DNA of 64,000 nt from Burkholderia pyrrocinia. Lineage in GTDB: Bacteria; Pseudomonadota; Gammaproteobacteria; Burkholderiales; Burkholderiaceae. A program made the translations under genes and the position numbers. The DNA lies in assembly GCF_018417535.1 (NCBI RefSeq), contig NZ_CP070978.1, positions 2,480,001 through 2,544,000 on the forward strand. Reading direction: 5' to 3'. Positions 1 to 8,694 of this stretch are shown here, piece after piece (within the stretch, counting starts at the first letter, position 1; every line of letters begins with the position of its first letter). The notes under the pieces are model-generated. The model was not told the DNA's origin, made no database searches, and was given only the letters and a program-made list of their open reading frames with translations.

Positions 1-947
1 CGCGCTCGGTGCGCTGCACGCCCGAGCAGATCGTGATCACGACCGGTATCCACCAGTCGATCGACCTCGCGGTGCGGCTCCTGACCGATCCGGGCGACGC
101 GATCTGGACCGAGGATCCGTGCTACTGGGGCGTGCGCAGCGTGCTGAACGTGTCGGGGCTGACCACGCGGCCGATTCCGGTCGACGAAGAAGGCATCGCG
201 CCGTCGGCCGCCGATCTCGCCGAACCGCCGAAGCTGATGCTCGTCACGCCGTCGCACCAGTATCCGCTCGGGATGGTGATGAGCCTCGCGCGTCGGCGGA
301 TGCTGCTCGAATACGCGCGCCAGCACGGCTGCTGGATCATCGAGGACGACTACGACAGCGAATTCCGCTACGGCAGCCGGCCGCTCGCGTCGCTGCAGGG
401 TCTCGATACGGCCGGGCAGGTGATCTACGTCGGCAGTTTCGGCAAGACACTGTTCCCCGGGCTGCGGGTCGGCTACCTGGTCGCGCCGGAACCGCTCGCG
501 GAAAGCTTCGCGACCGCGAGCGCCGAGCTGTATCGCGAAGGGCAGTTGCTGCAGCAGGCCGTGCTCGCCGAATTCATCGCGGAAGGGCACTTCGTGTCGC
601 ATATCCGCAAGATGCGCACGCTGTACGGGCAACGCCGCGAGGTGCTGCTCGATGCGGTCGCGCGCCGCTACGGCGATACGCTGCAGGCGCTCGGCAGCGA
701 CGCGGGGCTGCATCTCGTCACGCAATTGCCGGAAGGCGTCGACGATCGCACGGTCGCGCAGGCTGCGCTCGAACGCAATATCGTCGTGCGGCCGCTGTCC
801 GGCTATTACGCGGATCGCGAGCGCGCGGCGCCGGGGTTGCTGCTCGGCTATGCGTGCGTGCCGGAGGACGAGATCGCGCCGGCGTTCGCGACGCTTGCCG
901 AGGCGATCGACGAGCGGGCGTTCGGCGGTGCGATCGAGGTGGCTTGA
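1..947 (+). CDS. MocR/PdxR-type regulator, aminotransferase domain (5' part missing)
   Basis: This is the C-terminal part of a fold-type I PLP-dependent aminotransferase domain; the reading frame is open from the first base, so the start lies outside the window. The lysine that binds PLP is visible in GSFGKTLFPGLRVGY, and the segment IIEDDYDSEFRY carries the aspartate and tyrosine that contact the cofactor. This arrangement is typical of GntR/MocR regulators such as PdxR, GabR and TauR, in which a winged-helix domain precedes the aminotransferase fold. The DNA-binding part is not in the window, so a stand-alone aminotransferase cannot be excluded. No neighbouring gene shows what it regulates. 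Confidence 0.85.
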   Translation, partial: RSVRCTPEQIVITTGIHQSIDLAVRLLTDPGDAIWTEDPCYWGVRSVLNVSGLTTRPIPVDEEGIAPSAADLAEPPKLMLVTPSHQYPLGMVMSLARRRMLLEYARQHGCWIIEDDYDSEFRYGSRPLASLQGLDTAGQVIYVGSFGKTLFPGLRVGYLVAPEPLAESFATASAELYREGQLLQQAVLAEFIAEGHFVSHIRKMRTLYGQRREVLLDAVARRYGDTLQALGSDAGLHLVTQLPEGVDDRTVAQAALERNIVVRPLSGYYADRERAAPGLLLGYACVPEDEIAPAFATLAEAIDERAFGGAIEVA

Positions 948-1056
948 GCAGCGTACCTGGTTGCAGCATCACGTCGAGATTCCCGCCGTCGAGGTGGGAG
1001 GGAACGATTCTCTCCGCAGCGCGGAGAGCATTCGCGTTTTGCCGTGCCGCCGAACC

Positions 1057-2547
1057 TCAATACCCGATCCACACCGCGAACGTCAGCACGACGCACGACA
1101 GCGCGAGCAGCGTCAGGAACAGCGGCAGTACGAAGCGGATCCACGCGCCGAAGTCGACGCGCGCGGTCGCGAGATAAGCGAGCAGCATGCCGGACGTCGG
1201 CGTGACGAGGTTCGTCAGCCCGCCGCCGAGCACGAACGCGAGCACCGACGTCTGGCCGCTCACGCCCGAGAGCTGCGCGATCGGCCCGATGATCGGCATG
1301 CTGACCGCGGCCTTGCCCGACACCGACGGAATGAACACGTCGAGCACCATCTGCACGCCCATCAATCCGTTCGCGACCCACACCGGCGACTGGCCGTCAG
1401 CGAGCCGCGTGAAGAAATGGATCAGCGTGTCGAGCACGAGGCTGTTCTGCAGCAGCAGCTCGACCGATGCGGCGAGCCCCATCAGCAGCGCCGCGAGCAT
1501 CATGTTCTTCATCCCGTCGACGAACGCGTCGGCCGCGCTGCGGGAATCGAGCCGGCCGATGACGGCAGTCGCGATGCTGACCGCCGCATAGAACGCCGCC
1601 AGTTCGACGTTGCCCCATTTCAGTTCGCGCGTACCGTAGATCAGCATCGCGACCGCCGCGGCGAACACGAGCAGCGTCGCCTTGTGGCGCAGCGACAGCT
1701 TCGCGGCCGCGTGTGCGGCGTTGCCCGACGCGGTTTGCCCGGCCCGGTAGCCGGTGTTGCGCACGTAGCGCAGCAGGTACAGGATGCCGATCGTCAGGAA
1801 TACGACGAATACGGCCGCGCGCAGTGCGACGCCGCTGAACAGCGGCACGCCGACGAGCGGCTGCGCGACGGCGAGCGCGAGCGGGTTCGTGACCGACGCG
1901 ATATAGCCGATCTTCGCGGCGAGCGCGACGAGTGCGACCGCGAACAGGTCGGACAGCCCGAGGCGCCGCGCGATCACGACGACCATCGGAATGATCACGA
2001 GGTATTCGGAGATGAAGCCGAGCAGCGTGCTGCCGAGCCCGATCAGGATCATCAGCATCGGCGTCAGCAGGTACGCGTTGTTGCCGGTGAGCTGCAGCAG
2101 CCGGTCGATGCCGGCATCGACGACGCCCGTGCGGCGCATCACGCCGAACATCCCGCCGACGAACATCACCATCACGATCAGCGGCGCGTTTTTCAGCAAG
2201 CCTTCCGGCACCGCGACGAACGCGGACACGAGGCTTGCCGGCAGCGCGTGCGCGGGCGTGCTGTGGCTGACGGCCGGCGCGACGAGCGTTGCTAGCGCGG
2301 TCGTCTTCGGCACCACGTGATAGGTGCCCGGCACGACGAGCCGGCCGTTGCGCTCGAAGTGGCCTGAGTCGACGCTCCACGTGAGCGCGATCGCGGCGGC
2401 CAGCACCCACAGCATCATCACGACCGGGTGCAGCATCTTGCCGTGCGGATGCGGCGCGTGGCCGGCGGGCGCAACCGGATCGTCGGCGGCGAGGGCGGCA
2501 GCGTCGGCGCCATGCGCGCCGGCCGGGTTCGGGGAAGAGGCGGACAT
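1057..2547 (-). CDS. YfcC/DcuC-family inner-membrane transporter
   Basis: This 496-residue polytopic membrane protein resembles the YfcC family of the C4-dicarboxylate/basic amino acid (DcuC/AbgT-like) superfamily. A His-rich cytoplasmic N-terminus is followed by about 11-13 hydrophobic segments. The repeated signatures are the two family half-motifs SEYLVIIPMVVVIARRLG and VFIPSVSGKAAVSMPIIGP. It is the last gene of a minus-strand operon after the amidohydrolase and the IclR regulator, with a 38-bp gap to the latter. From this context it probably imports an amino acid derivative related to the amidohydrolase substrate; that is inference. The ATG at 2547 was chosen because it opens the coding run just after the regulator stop. 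Confidence 0.85.
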   Translation of the reverse strand: MSASSPNPAGAHGADAAALAADDPVAPAGHAPHPHGKMLHPVVMMLWVLAAAIALTWSVDSGHFERNGRLVVPGTYHVVPKTTALATLVAPAVSHSTPAHALPASLVSAFVAVPEGLLKNAPLIVMVMFVGGMFGVMRRTGVVDAGIDRLLQLTGNNAYLLTPMLMILIGLGSTLLGFISEYLVIIPMVVVIARRLGLSDLFAVALVALAAKIGYIASVTNPLALAVAQPLVGVPLFSGVALRAAVFVVFLTIGILYLLRYVRNTGYRAGQTASGNAAHAAAKLSLRHKATLLVFAAAVAMLIYGTRELKWGNVELAAFYAAVSIATAVIGRLDSRSAADAFVDGMKNMMLAALLMGLAASVELLLQNSLVLDTLIHFFTRLADGQSPVWVANGLMGVQMVLDVFIPSVSGKAAVSMPIIGPIAQLSGVSGQTSVLAFVLGGGLTNLVTPTSGMLLAYLATARVDFGAWIRFVLPLFLTLLALSCVVLTFAVWIGY

Positions 2548-2585
2548 CGGATCCTCGTCGGTTCGTCGGTGAAGGGAGCGGGCCG

Positions 2586-3359
2586 TCAGGCCGGTTGCAG
2601 CGCGGCGCGCGCCGGGACGTAGCCGAGTTCGGCGGAAATCGCGTGGCTGCACGCCTGCAGGCGTTCGAGATAGTCGGGGATGTCCGCGTGGCTTACGCGC
2701 ACCTCGGGCCCTGTCACGCTGACCGACGCGACCGTCGCGCCCGTCAGGTCGCGCACCGGTACCGCGATCCCGACCGCGCCGGGCGTCACCTCGCCGCTGC
2801 TCACCGCGTAGCCCTTGCGCGCGACCGCGTCGAGTTCGCCGGCGAGCTTCGGCAGGTCGTCGGCCTGTCCGTTCCTGCGCAGTTGCGCGAGATATTCGTC
2901 GCGCACCGCGTCGGGCGCGAACGCGAGCAGCACCTTGCCCGATGCGCCGAAATTGATCGGCCGGCGGTTGCCGACCGAGCCGACGGTGCGCACCGCGTGC
3001 GTCGTTTCGCAACGCGCGACGCACACCGATTCGAGCCCTTCGCGCACGCGCAGCACGATGGTCTCGTTGATCGCCTGGTTGAGCGCGAGCATGTGCCGGT
3101 GCGCGGCGCGCACGAGCGCGTTCTGCTGCGACGCGGCCACGCCGATCACGAACGCCTGCGGGCCGAGCGCATAGGTGGACGTGCGCGGGTCCTGCACGAC
3201 GAAGCGGTGCAGTTCGAGCGTGCACAGCATCCGGTACGTGCGCGACTTGTTGATGCCGAGTTGCGACGCCAACTCGGTCACGCCGAGGTTCGGATGCTCG
3301 GCCACGTAGGTCAGCAGTTGCAGCGCGCTGTCGACGGCGTCGACGATATAGGTCGTCAT
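2586..3359 (-). CDS. IclR-family transcriptional regulator
   Basis: This 257-residue protein has an N-terminal winged helix-turn-helix (about residues 5-65, with LGVTELASQLGINKSRTYRML as recognition region) and a C-terminal IclR effector-binding domain (PINFGASGKVLLAF and the later PVRDLTGATVASVSVTGP). Its ATG overlaps the stop of the upstream amidohydrolase gene (ATGA), so the two are translationally coupled. The two 19-bp palindromes at 4301-4319 and 4532-4550 are the best candidates for its operators. It would then control both its own operon and the divergent porin gene. The effector is probably a formylated or acidic amino acid, which is inference from the neighbours. Confidence 0.9.
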   Translation of the reverse strand: MTTYIVDAVDSALQLLTYVAEHPNLGVTELASQLGINKSRTYRMLCTLELHRFVVQDPRTSTYALGPQAFVIGVAASQQNALVRAAHRHMLALNQAINETIVLRVREGLESVCVARCETTHAVRTVGSVGNRRPINFGASGKVLLAFAPDAVRDEYLAQLRRNGQADDLPKLAGELDAVARKGYAVSSGEVTPGAVGIAVPVRDLTGATVASVSVTGPEVRVSHADIPDYLERLQACSHAISAELGYVPARAALQPA

Positions 3360-4255
3360 GCGGCACCTCCCGGCGATGCGACGCGCGTACGCACGTAATC
3401 GGCGAGCGCGTCGAGGTATGCGTCGACCGAGCGCTTCAATGCGGCGAAGCCCGCGTGTTTCGCGAACGCGGCTTCGTCCATGTACAGCGCGCGGTTGAAT
3501 TCGATCTGGATGCTGTGGCGCTGCCGCGCCGGATCGGCGAGCGCGGTCAGCAGGTCGCCGCCCTGGTACGGATCGTTGATCTGCACGCGATAACCGGCGC
3601 CGGCGAACCACTGCGCGGTCCACGCGGTGAAGGCCGGGTCGGCGGTCGTGCCGCGCCGGTCGCTGACGACGACGTCCGGGCGCAACGCGCCCGCGTCGAC
3701 GTTCATCGCGTTGCCGCGCGACTTCATCGAATGGCAGTCGATGTGCCACAGCGCGCCGTGCGCGGCATGCAGCGGCTCGGCGATGCCGGCGAGTGCGCGG
3801 CGGTACGGCAGGTAGTACGCGTCGATCCGGTGGCGCACTTCGGCGAGCGACAGCTTGCGGTCGTACAGCGGCACGCCGGGCAGCGCGTCGCGCCGGATCA
3901 GCCCCATCCCGCGCTGCGTATACGGCTGCGGTGAAAGCGGCTCGGGCCACGGCTCGGCGAGCAGCGTCGCGTCGATGTCGGTTTCCGCGCGGTTCGGATC
4001 GATGTAGGCACGCGGGAACGTCGCGCCGAGCAGCGTGCCGCCGTGCGCGGGGGCGCTGGCCCACAGTTCGTCGATGTATGCGTCCCACGTCGTGCGGATC
4101 GCGTCGTCCGGCGAAACGGGGGAGAAGTCGGGCGGATACGCGATGCCGCTGTGCGGCGAATCGACGACGATCGGCAGCGCGGGCGCCGTCGGCTGCGCGA
4201 CGAAATACGCGGGCGATTCGCCGGCGGTCGCGTTGTTGCAATTAAACGTCAGCAT
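3356..4255 (-). CDS. N-formylglutamate amidohydrolase family protein
   Basis: This 299-residue protein belongs to the N-formylglutamate amidohydrolase (HutG/FGase) family, whose members release formate from N-formyl-L-glutamate and related amides. Visible conserved segments are DSPHSG near residue 33, HIDCHSM near residue 175 and the arginine-containing EFNRALY near residue 250; the His and Glu/Asp residues in these are the likely zinc ligands and base. No other hut genes are nearby, so it is not part of a standard histidine operon. It is the first gene of a three-gene operon (amidohydrolase, IclR, transporter). A 19-bp palindrome lies 46-64 bp upstream of its start. Confidence 0.88.
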   Translation of the reverse strand: MLTFNCNNATAGESPAYFVAQPTAPALPIVVDSPHSGIAYPPDFSPVSPDDAIRTTWDAYIDELWASAPAHGGTLLGATFPRAYIDPNRAETDIDATLLAEPWPEPLSPQPYTQRGMGLIRRDALPGVPLYDRKLSLAEVRHRIDAYYLPYRRALAGIAEPLHAAHGALWHIDCHSMKSRGNAMNVDAGALRPDVVVSDRRGTTADPAFTAWTAQWFAGAGYRVQINDPYQGGDLLTALADPARQRHSIQIEFNRALYMDEAAFAKHAGFAALKRSVDAYLDALADYVRTRVASPGGAA

Positions 4256-4300
4256 GGGGATCAGGTTCTTTACCTAGTTTCTCGAAGCGTCTCGTCTGTT

Positions 4301-4319
4301 TGTTTTAAACATTAAAACA
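4301..4319. promoter_or_regulatory. 19-bp palindrome, probable IclR operator (amidohydrolase side)
   Basis: The sequence is a perfect inverted repeat with arms TGTTTTAA and TTAAAACA around an ACA spacer. It lies 46-64 bp upstream of the amidohydrolase start. A second site with the same architecture lies 231 bp away in front of the porin gene. Pairing with the IclR gene of the same operon is inferred. Confidence 0.65.
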
Positions 4320-4531
4320 GCGTATCAATATTTCACAACGGCAGAAAATCGCGGTCAAGGGCTTTTTTCGGTGCCGGGATTACGCGCGGAGATTGGCCTG
4401 TCTCGCCCGCCGTTATTGGGTTTGTTTCATTCCTCGAAACGCCTGGTGAGCCGGGGCGTTTTGACTCTCGCGAGCGATTTTTGGCATGGCTTGACGCTTT
4501 AAATCGCCGAATTCGACAATGAATAAGACGA

Positions 4532-4550
4532 TGTTTTATTCAATAAAACA
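4532..4550. promoter_or_regulatory. 19-bp palindrome, probable IclR operator (porin side)
   Basis: The sequence is a perfect inverted repeat with arms TGTTTTAT and ATAAAACA around a TCA spacer. It sits 56-74 bp upstream of the porin start and matches the 4301-4319 site at most positions (shared outer arms TGTTTTA and TAAAACA). Confidence 0.65.
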
Positions 4551-4605
4551 CGTTGTGGGGCGAAATAAATCGCTTCCCATATTCAATCGACAAAAGGGGT
4601 CGGAG

Positions 4606-5709
4606 ATGAAACGGAAAGAGATGGCGGTCGCGCTGGCAGGCGTCGCAATCGCGGCGGGTGCGACGCACGCGCATGCGCAGTCGAGCGTGACGCTGTATGG
4701 CGTGGTCGATTCGGGGATCACGTACACGAACAACCAGAACGGGCATGCCGCGTGGCAGGCGACGGGCGGCAACGAACAGGGCACGCGCTGGGGGCTGCTC
4801 GGCAAGGAGAATCTCGGCGGCGGCACGCGCGCGGTGTTCCGGCTCGAGAACGGCTTCAACATCGAGACCGGCGCCGCGAGCCAGGGCGGCCGGCTGTTCG
4901 GGCGCCGCGCGTACGTGGGGCTGGAAAACGACCGCTGGGGCACGCTGACGATGGGCCGCCAGTACAACGCGGCGCAGGAAGTGCTGGAGCCGCTGCAGAT
5001 CGGCGCGACCACCGCGCTCACGCAGTACGCGCTGCATCCGTTCGATACCGACGACCTGAACAACACGTTCCGCACCAACAACTCGGTGCAGTACCAGACG
5101 CCCACGTGGTACGGCCTGCGCGCGGTCGGCCTGTACGGCTTCTCGAATTCGACGTCGTTCGCGGAAAACCGCGTGTGGAGCGTCGGCGCGAGCTACGAGA
5201 ACGGGCCGCTGCAACTCGGCGCGGCGTATGTGCGTGTCGACCATCCGGCAGTCGACACGACCGGCGCGGCGGCGTCCGACAATTACTACACGTTCATCAA
5301 GGGCGTGACGCGCCAGCAGATCTGGGGCGCGGGCGGCGCGTATGCATGGGGCGCCGCGACGTTCGGGGTGCTGTACACGAGCTCGCTGTTCAACCTGCAG
5401 ACCGGTGGCGCGATGCGCTTCAACAACTACGAGGGCAGCGTGCGCTACCTGATGACGCCCGCGCTGCAGTTCGCGCTCGGCGAAACCTATACGCAGGTGC
5501 TCGCGTCGCAGGGGCCGAAGCCGAGTTCGCACTACCTGCAGACGAGCGTCGGCGCGCAGTATTTCCTGTCGAAGCGCACCGATATCTACGTGAATGCGTT
5601 CTACCAGCGCGCGTCGTCGAACACGGTGGCCGCGATCGAAGGGATCTCGAATCCGTCGAGCACGCGTACGCAGATCGTCGCGGTGACGGGCATCCGCCAC
5701 AAGTTCTGA
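4606..5709 (+). CDS. Outer-membrane general porin (Burkholderiales OmpC-like)
   Basis: This 367-residue porin starts with a typical signal peptide (MKRKEMAVALAGVAIAAGATHAHA, cleavage before QSSVTLYG). The mature N-terminus SSVTLYGVVDSG and the C-terminal strand ending in VTGIRHKF, with a terminal phenylalanine, are hallmarks of trimeric 16-strand Gram-negative porins of the Burkholderia family. It would let small hydrophilic solutes into the periplasm. The ATG at 4606 was chosen because it places the signal peptide correctly and follows GGAG; an in-frame ATG at 4519 would put about 29 extra residues before the signal. The shared palindrome suggests it is co-regulated with the divergent amidohydrolase-transporter operon. 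Confidence 0.93.
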   Translation: MKRKEMAVALAGVAIAAGATHAHAQSSVTLYGVVDSGITYTNNQNGHAAWQATGGNEQGTRWGLLGKENLGGGTRAVFRLENGFNIETGAASQGGRLFGRRAYVGLENDRWGTLTMGRQYNAAQEVLEPLQIGATTALTQYALHPFDTDDLNNTFRTNNSVQYQTPTWYGLRAVGLYGFSNSTSFAENRVWSVGASYENGPLQLGAAYVRVDHPAVDTTGAAASDNYYTFIKGVTRQQIWGAGGAYAWGAATFGVLYTSSLFNLQTGGAMRFNNYEGSVRYLMTPALQFALGETYTQVLASQGPKPSSHYLQTSVGAQYFLSKRTDIYVNAFYQRASSNTVAAIEGISNPSSTRTQIVAVTGIRHKF

Positions 5710-5741
5710 CGCGGCAGGCCGCGGGCGCGCGTTCCTTCCGC

Positions 5742-6578
5742 TTAAAGCCGGATCAGCGCCGCGCCCGCGACCACCAGTGCGCACGCGGCGAGCCGCTGCG
5801 CGCCGGGCCGCTCGCGCATCACGAACCAGCCGATCGCGACTGCGAAGATCGAACTTGTTTCGCGCAGCGCCGACACCGTCGCGACCGGCAGGTGCCGGTA
5901 CGCGAGGATCACGATCCCGTATGCGGCGAGCGAGATCGTGCCGGCGATCGCGCCCTGCGTGAGCGCGATGCGCGAGCCGAGCACCGCGCGCGGGCCGCCG
6001 CGCACCGCGCAGACGAGCACGAGCTGCGGCACGCTCCACAGCAGGTATACCCACGCGATGTAGCCGAGCGCGCTACCGGACACGCGCGAGCCGATCCCGT
6101 CGCAGATCGAATACGCGGCGATGAACACGCCCGTGAGCAGCGCATACGGCACGCCTTCCCCCGAAAACCTGAAGCCGCGGCGCAGCGCGAGCGACATGAT
6201 GCCGAACGACACGAGCGCGATGCCCGCGAAGCCGAACGGCGTCGGCTGCTCGTGCAGCACCGCGAGCGCGAGCACCGACACGAGCAGCGGCGACATCCCG
6301 CGCGCGATCGGGTAGATTTGCCCGAACTCGCCGCTGCGATATGCGCGCGCGAGCGTGAAGCAGTACGCGACCTCGAGCGCGGCCGATGCGGCGACGTACG
6401 GCCAGGCGGCGGGCGCCGGCGCGGGCAGCAGCACGGCGCCGGCGACGCCGAACGCGAGATACGGCAGCGACATCGTGCCGAGCTGGACGAGCCGGTCCTC
6501 GCTGACGTGCAGGAACGCGTTCCAGATGGCGTGCAGCAGCGCGGAGCACAGCACGAGGCCGATGAACAGGTGATCCAT
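5742..6578 (-). CDS. EamA-type (DMT superfamily) permease
   Basis: This 278-residue hydrophobic protein has about ten transmembrane segments arranged as two repeats of the EamA fold. It begins MDHLFIGLVLCSALLHAIWNAF and the second repeat includes YALLTGVFIAAYSICDGIGSR. Such proteins export or import small metabolites; the substrate here cannot be told from sequence. It converges on the porin gene (33 bp apart) and diverges from selD across about 96 bp. Its length and the HAIWN motif near the N-terminus fit the DMT transporters often annotated as multidrug or amino acid exporters. Confidence 0.85.
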   Translation of the reverse strand: MDHLFIGLVLCSALLHAIWNAFLHVSEDRLVQLGTMSLPYLAFGVAGAVLLPAPAPAAWPYVAASAALEVAYCFTLARAYRSGEFGQIYPIARGMSPLLVSVLALAVLHEQPTPFGFAGIALVSFGIMSLALRRGFRFSGEGVPYALLTGVFIAAYSICDGIGSRVSGSALGYIAWVYLLWSVPQLVLVCAVRGGPRAVLGSRIALTQGAIAGTISLAAYGIVILAYRHLPVATVSALRETSSIFAVAIGWFVMRERPGAQRLAACALVVAGAALIRL

Positions 6579-6674
6579 GAATGAGGGTGCGGACGAGGAC
6601 GGGCGCCGACGATTATGTGGGTATCGGGCGCGCTCGCGCGGAATTGTCGATAATGGAACGTTGTTATTCACCGG

Positions 6675-7748
6675 ATGCCGACCATGACCGAAGCCACCCA
6701 AGCCCAGCCTGCCGTTCCGCGCCTCACGAGCCTGTCGCACGGGGGCGGCTGCGGCTGCAAGATCGCGCCGGGCGTGCTGTCCGAGCTGCTGAAGCGCGCG
6801 ACGCCGCCCGCGCTGTTCCCGGACCTGCTGGTCGGCACCGAGACGTCCGACGACGCGGCCGTGTACCGGCTGAACGACGAGCAGGCGATCGTCGCGACCA
6901 CCGACTTCTTCATGCCAATCGTCGACGATCCGTTCGACTTCGGCCGCATCGCGGCGACCAACGCGCTGTCCGACGTCTATGCGATGGGCGGCAAGCCGAT
7001 CCTCGCGCTCGCGCTGGTCGGGATGCCGATCAACGTGCTGCCGCACGAGACGATCGCGGCCGTGCTGCGCGGCGGCGAATCGGTGTGCGCGGAGGCCGGC
7101 ATTCCGGTCGCGGGCGGCCATTCGATCGACTCGGTCGAACCGATCTACGGGCTCGCGGCGATCGGCGTCGTGCATCCGTCGCGCGTGAAGCGCAACGCGG
7201 CCGCGCGCGCGGGCGACGTACTCGTGCTCGGCAAGCCGCTCGGCGTCGGCGTGCTGTCGGCCGCGCTGAAGAAGAACCAGCTCGACGCCGCGGGCTATGC
7301 GCAGATGGTCGCGACGACCACCAAGCTGAACCGGCCGGGCGCCGAGCTTGCCGCGCTGCCGGGCGTGCACGCGCTGACCGACGTCACGGGCTTCGGGCTG
7401 CTCGGCCATACGCTCGAACTGGCGCGCGGCGCGCATCTCACCGCGCGCGTGCATTACGCATCGCTGCCATGGCTCGCGGGTGTCGAGGCGTTCGTCGCCG
7501 ACGGCGTGTTCACCGGCGCATCGGGCCGCAACTGGGCCGCGTACGGCACGGACGTGCGGCTCGCCGACGGCCTGCCGCCCGTTGCACAGGCGCTGCTGAC
7601 CGATCCGCAGACGTCGGGCGGCCTGCTCGTCGCGTGCGCGCCGGAAGCGGTCGACGAAGTCCTTGCGTGCTTCCGTGCCGACGGCTTCGACCGCGCCGCG
7701 GTGATCGGCGAGATGGTGGACGGGCCTGCGCGCGTCGACGTCGCCTGA
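6675..7748 (+). CDS. selD: Selenide, water dikinase (selenophosphate synthetase)
   Basis: SelD makes selenophosphate from selenide and ATP, the selenium donor for selenocysteine and selenouridine. The 357-residue protein has the active-site loop HGGGCGCK (Cys26, Cys28, Lys29); the catalytic position is an ordinary cysteine, not selenocysteine. DDAAVY and the Asp/Asn-rich RIAATNALSDVYAMGG bind ATP and metal, and LTDPQTSGGLLVA is the conserved C-terminal signature. A second in-frame ATG three codons in (6684) may be the true start. No selA, selB or selU gene is in the window, so its partner pathway is elsewhere. Confidence 0.95.
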   Translation: MPTMTEATQAQPAVPRLTSLSHGGGCGCKIAPGVLSELLKRATPPALFPDLLVGTETSDDAAVYRLNDEQAIVATTDFFMPIVDDPFDFGRIAATNALSDVYAMGGKPILALALVGMPINVLPHETIAAVLRGGESVCAEAGIPVAGGHSIDSVEPIYGLAAIGVVHPSRVKRNAAARAGDVLVLGKPLGVGVLSAALKKNQLDAAGYAQMVATTTKLNRPGAELAALPGVHALTDVTGFGLLGHTLELARGAHLTARVHYASLPWLAGVEAFVADGVFTGASGRNWAAYGTDVRLADGLPPVAQALLTDPQTSGGLLVACAPEAVDEVLACFRADGFDRAAVIGEMVDGPARVDVA

Positions 7749-7820
7749 CGCGGATTTTCCACGCCGGATCGTTGTGCGGTCGCTAGAATCGATGCCTTCC
7801 ATCGAACGCATCGACGACCG

Positions 7821-8411
7821 ATGAACGACTTCCTGTTCGGGCTGATGATCGCGCTGTCGGTCGGGCCCGTCGCGCTGATGATCGCGAACTACGGCATGCG
7901 TGCCGGCACCGCCACCGGCGTGCGCGCGGCGGTGGGCGTGGCCGCTGCCGACGGCTGTTATGCGGTCGTCGCGTTCACGATCGGCGCGATGCTCGCGAGC
8001 ACGCTCGCGTCGCACCTGTCGCTGTTCCGTACCATCGGCGCGCTCGTGTTGCTCGCGATGGGCATACGGATGCTGTGGCTGGCGTTGACGGATCGGCGCC
8101 GCACACTCGATGGCGATGCGCCGCCGCCGGGCAATCGCCCGTTCACGTCGATGTTCTTCGTCACGCTCGCGAATCCGCTCACCATCCTGCTGTTCTATGG
8201 CTATGCGACGGCTGCCGCCGGTGCGCATCGGCACTGGCTGTTCGGCGCCGCGTGCGTGTTTGCCGGCAGCCTCGCGGGGCAGCTCGTGTTCGCGTTCGGC
8301 GGCAGTGCGATCGGGCACGTCGTGAAATCGCCGGGGTGGCTCGCGGCGAGCCACGTGGTCGCCGCGCTGGTCGTGCTCGGCTACGGCGTCGCGGGGCTGG
8401 TGCGCGTGTAG
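7821..8411 (+). CDS. LysE/RhtB-family amino acid exporter
   Basis: This 196-residue membrane protein has six predicted hydrophobic segments and begins with the family signature LIALSVGPVALMIANYGMRAG, in which the GPV segment lies in the first helix. A second signature, FFVTLANPLTILLFYGYA, precedes the fourth segment. LysE/RhtB proteins export amino acids such as lysine, homoserine or threonine by proton exchange. The gene is 72 bp downstream of selD on the same strand and could be co-transcribed with it, although no functional link is evident. The substrate is not predictable. Confidence 0.87.
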   Translation: MNDFLFGLMIALSVGPVALMIANYGMRAGTATGVRAAVGVAAADGCYAVVAFTIGAMLASTLASHLSLFRTIGALVLLAMGIRMLWLALTDRRRTLDGDAPPPGNRPFTSMFFVTLANPLTILLFYGYATAAAGAHRHWLFGAACVFAGSLAGQLVFAFGGSAIGHVVKSPGWLAASHVVAALVVLGYGVAGLVRV

Positions 8412-8630
8412 CGGCTCGGGAGCCGGCCGAAGTCGACGTCGACGGGTGCGATGCGCAGCGGCATGTCGGCGGGCATTCGTTCCTGCCAACCGGATAGCAT
8501 TCCTGATGGTTGTGGTGCACGGCGACGGTGCGAAACCGACGACGCGTGTCGCATTGCGCAACACGCGCACCGTCGCACGAAACACCGGCCACCGTTTCGT
8601 AGTCGGGTTCCGCAATGCGCAGGCCCGTTC

Positions 8631-8636
8631 TATACT
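8631..8636 (+). promoter_or_regulatory. Possible -10 element upstream of the NUP-family gene
   Basis: TATACT lies 58 bp upstream of the next start codon within an otherwise gene-free 283-bp gap. No good -35 hexamer is seen at the usual distance, so the assignment is weak. Confidence 0.3.
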
Positions 8637-8694
8637 CCCTCGCGCAGTCTCCGAGAGCCGTTCTCACCCAACATCACCGAAACAAGGAACGCCG

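Larger units (their letters stand above)
4256..4605. other. Divergent control region between amidohydrolase operon and porin gene
   Basis: This 350-bp stretch has no convincing gene. It is clearly AT-richer than its surroundings and separates two divergent transcription units. It carries two matching 19-bp palindromes (listed separately), one near each start codon, and several AT-rich hexamers that could be -10 elements. The porin gene is preceded by a purine-rich ribosome-binding site (GGGGTCGGAG) shortly before its ATG. Confidence 0.7.

Noticed and set aside
652..2295. A 547-codon open frame on the plus strand across the end of the aminotransferase and the YfcC gene
   Set aside because: It is antisense to the transporter gene, has arginine-rich low-complexity content and no start signal, as expected from shadow frames in GC-rich DNA.
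8412..8694. A purine riboswitch before the NUP-family gene
   Set aside because: No conserved three-way junction or pyrimidine core could be found, and such riboswitches are rare in Burkholderia.
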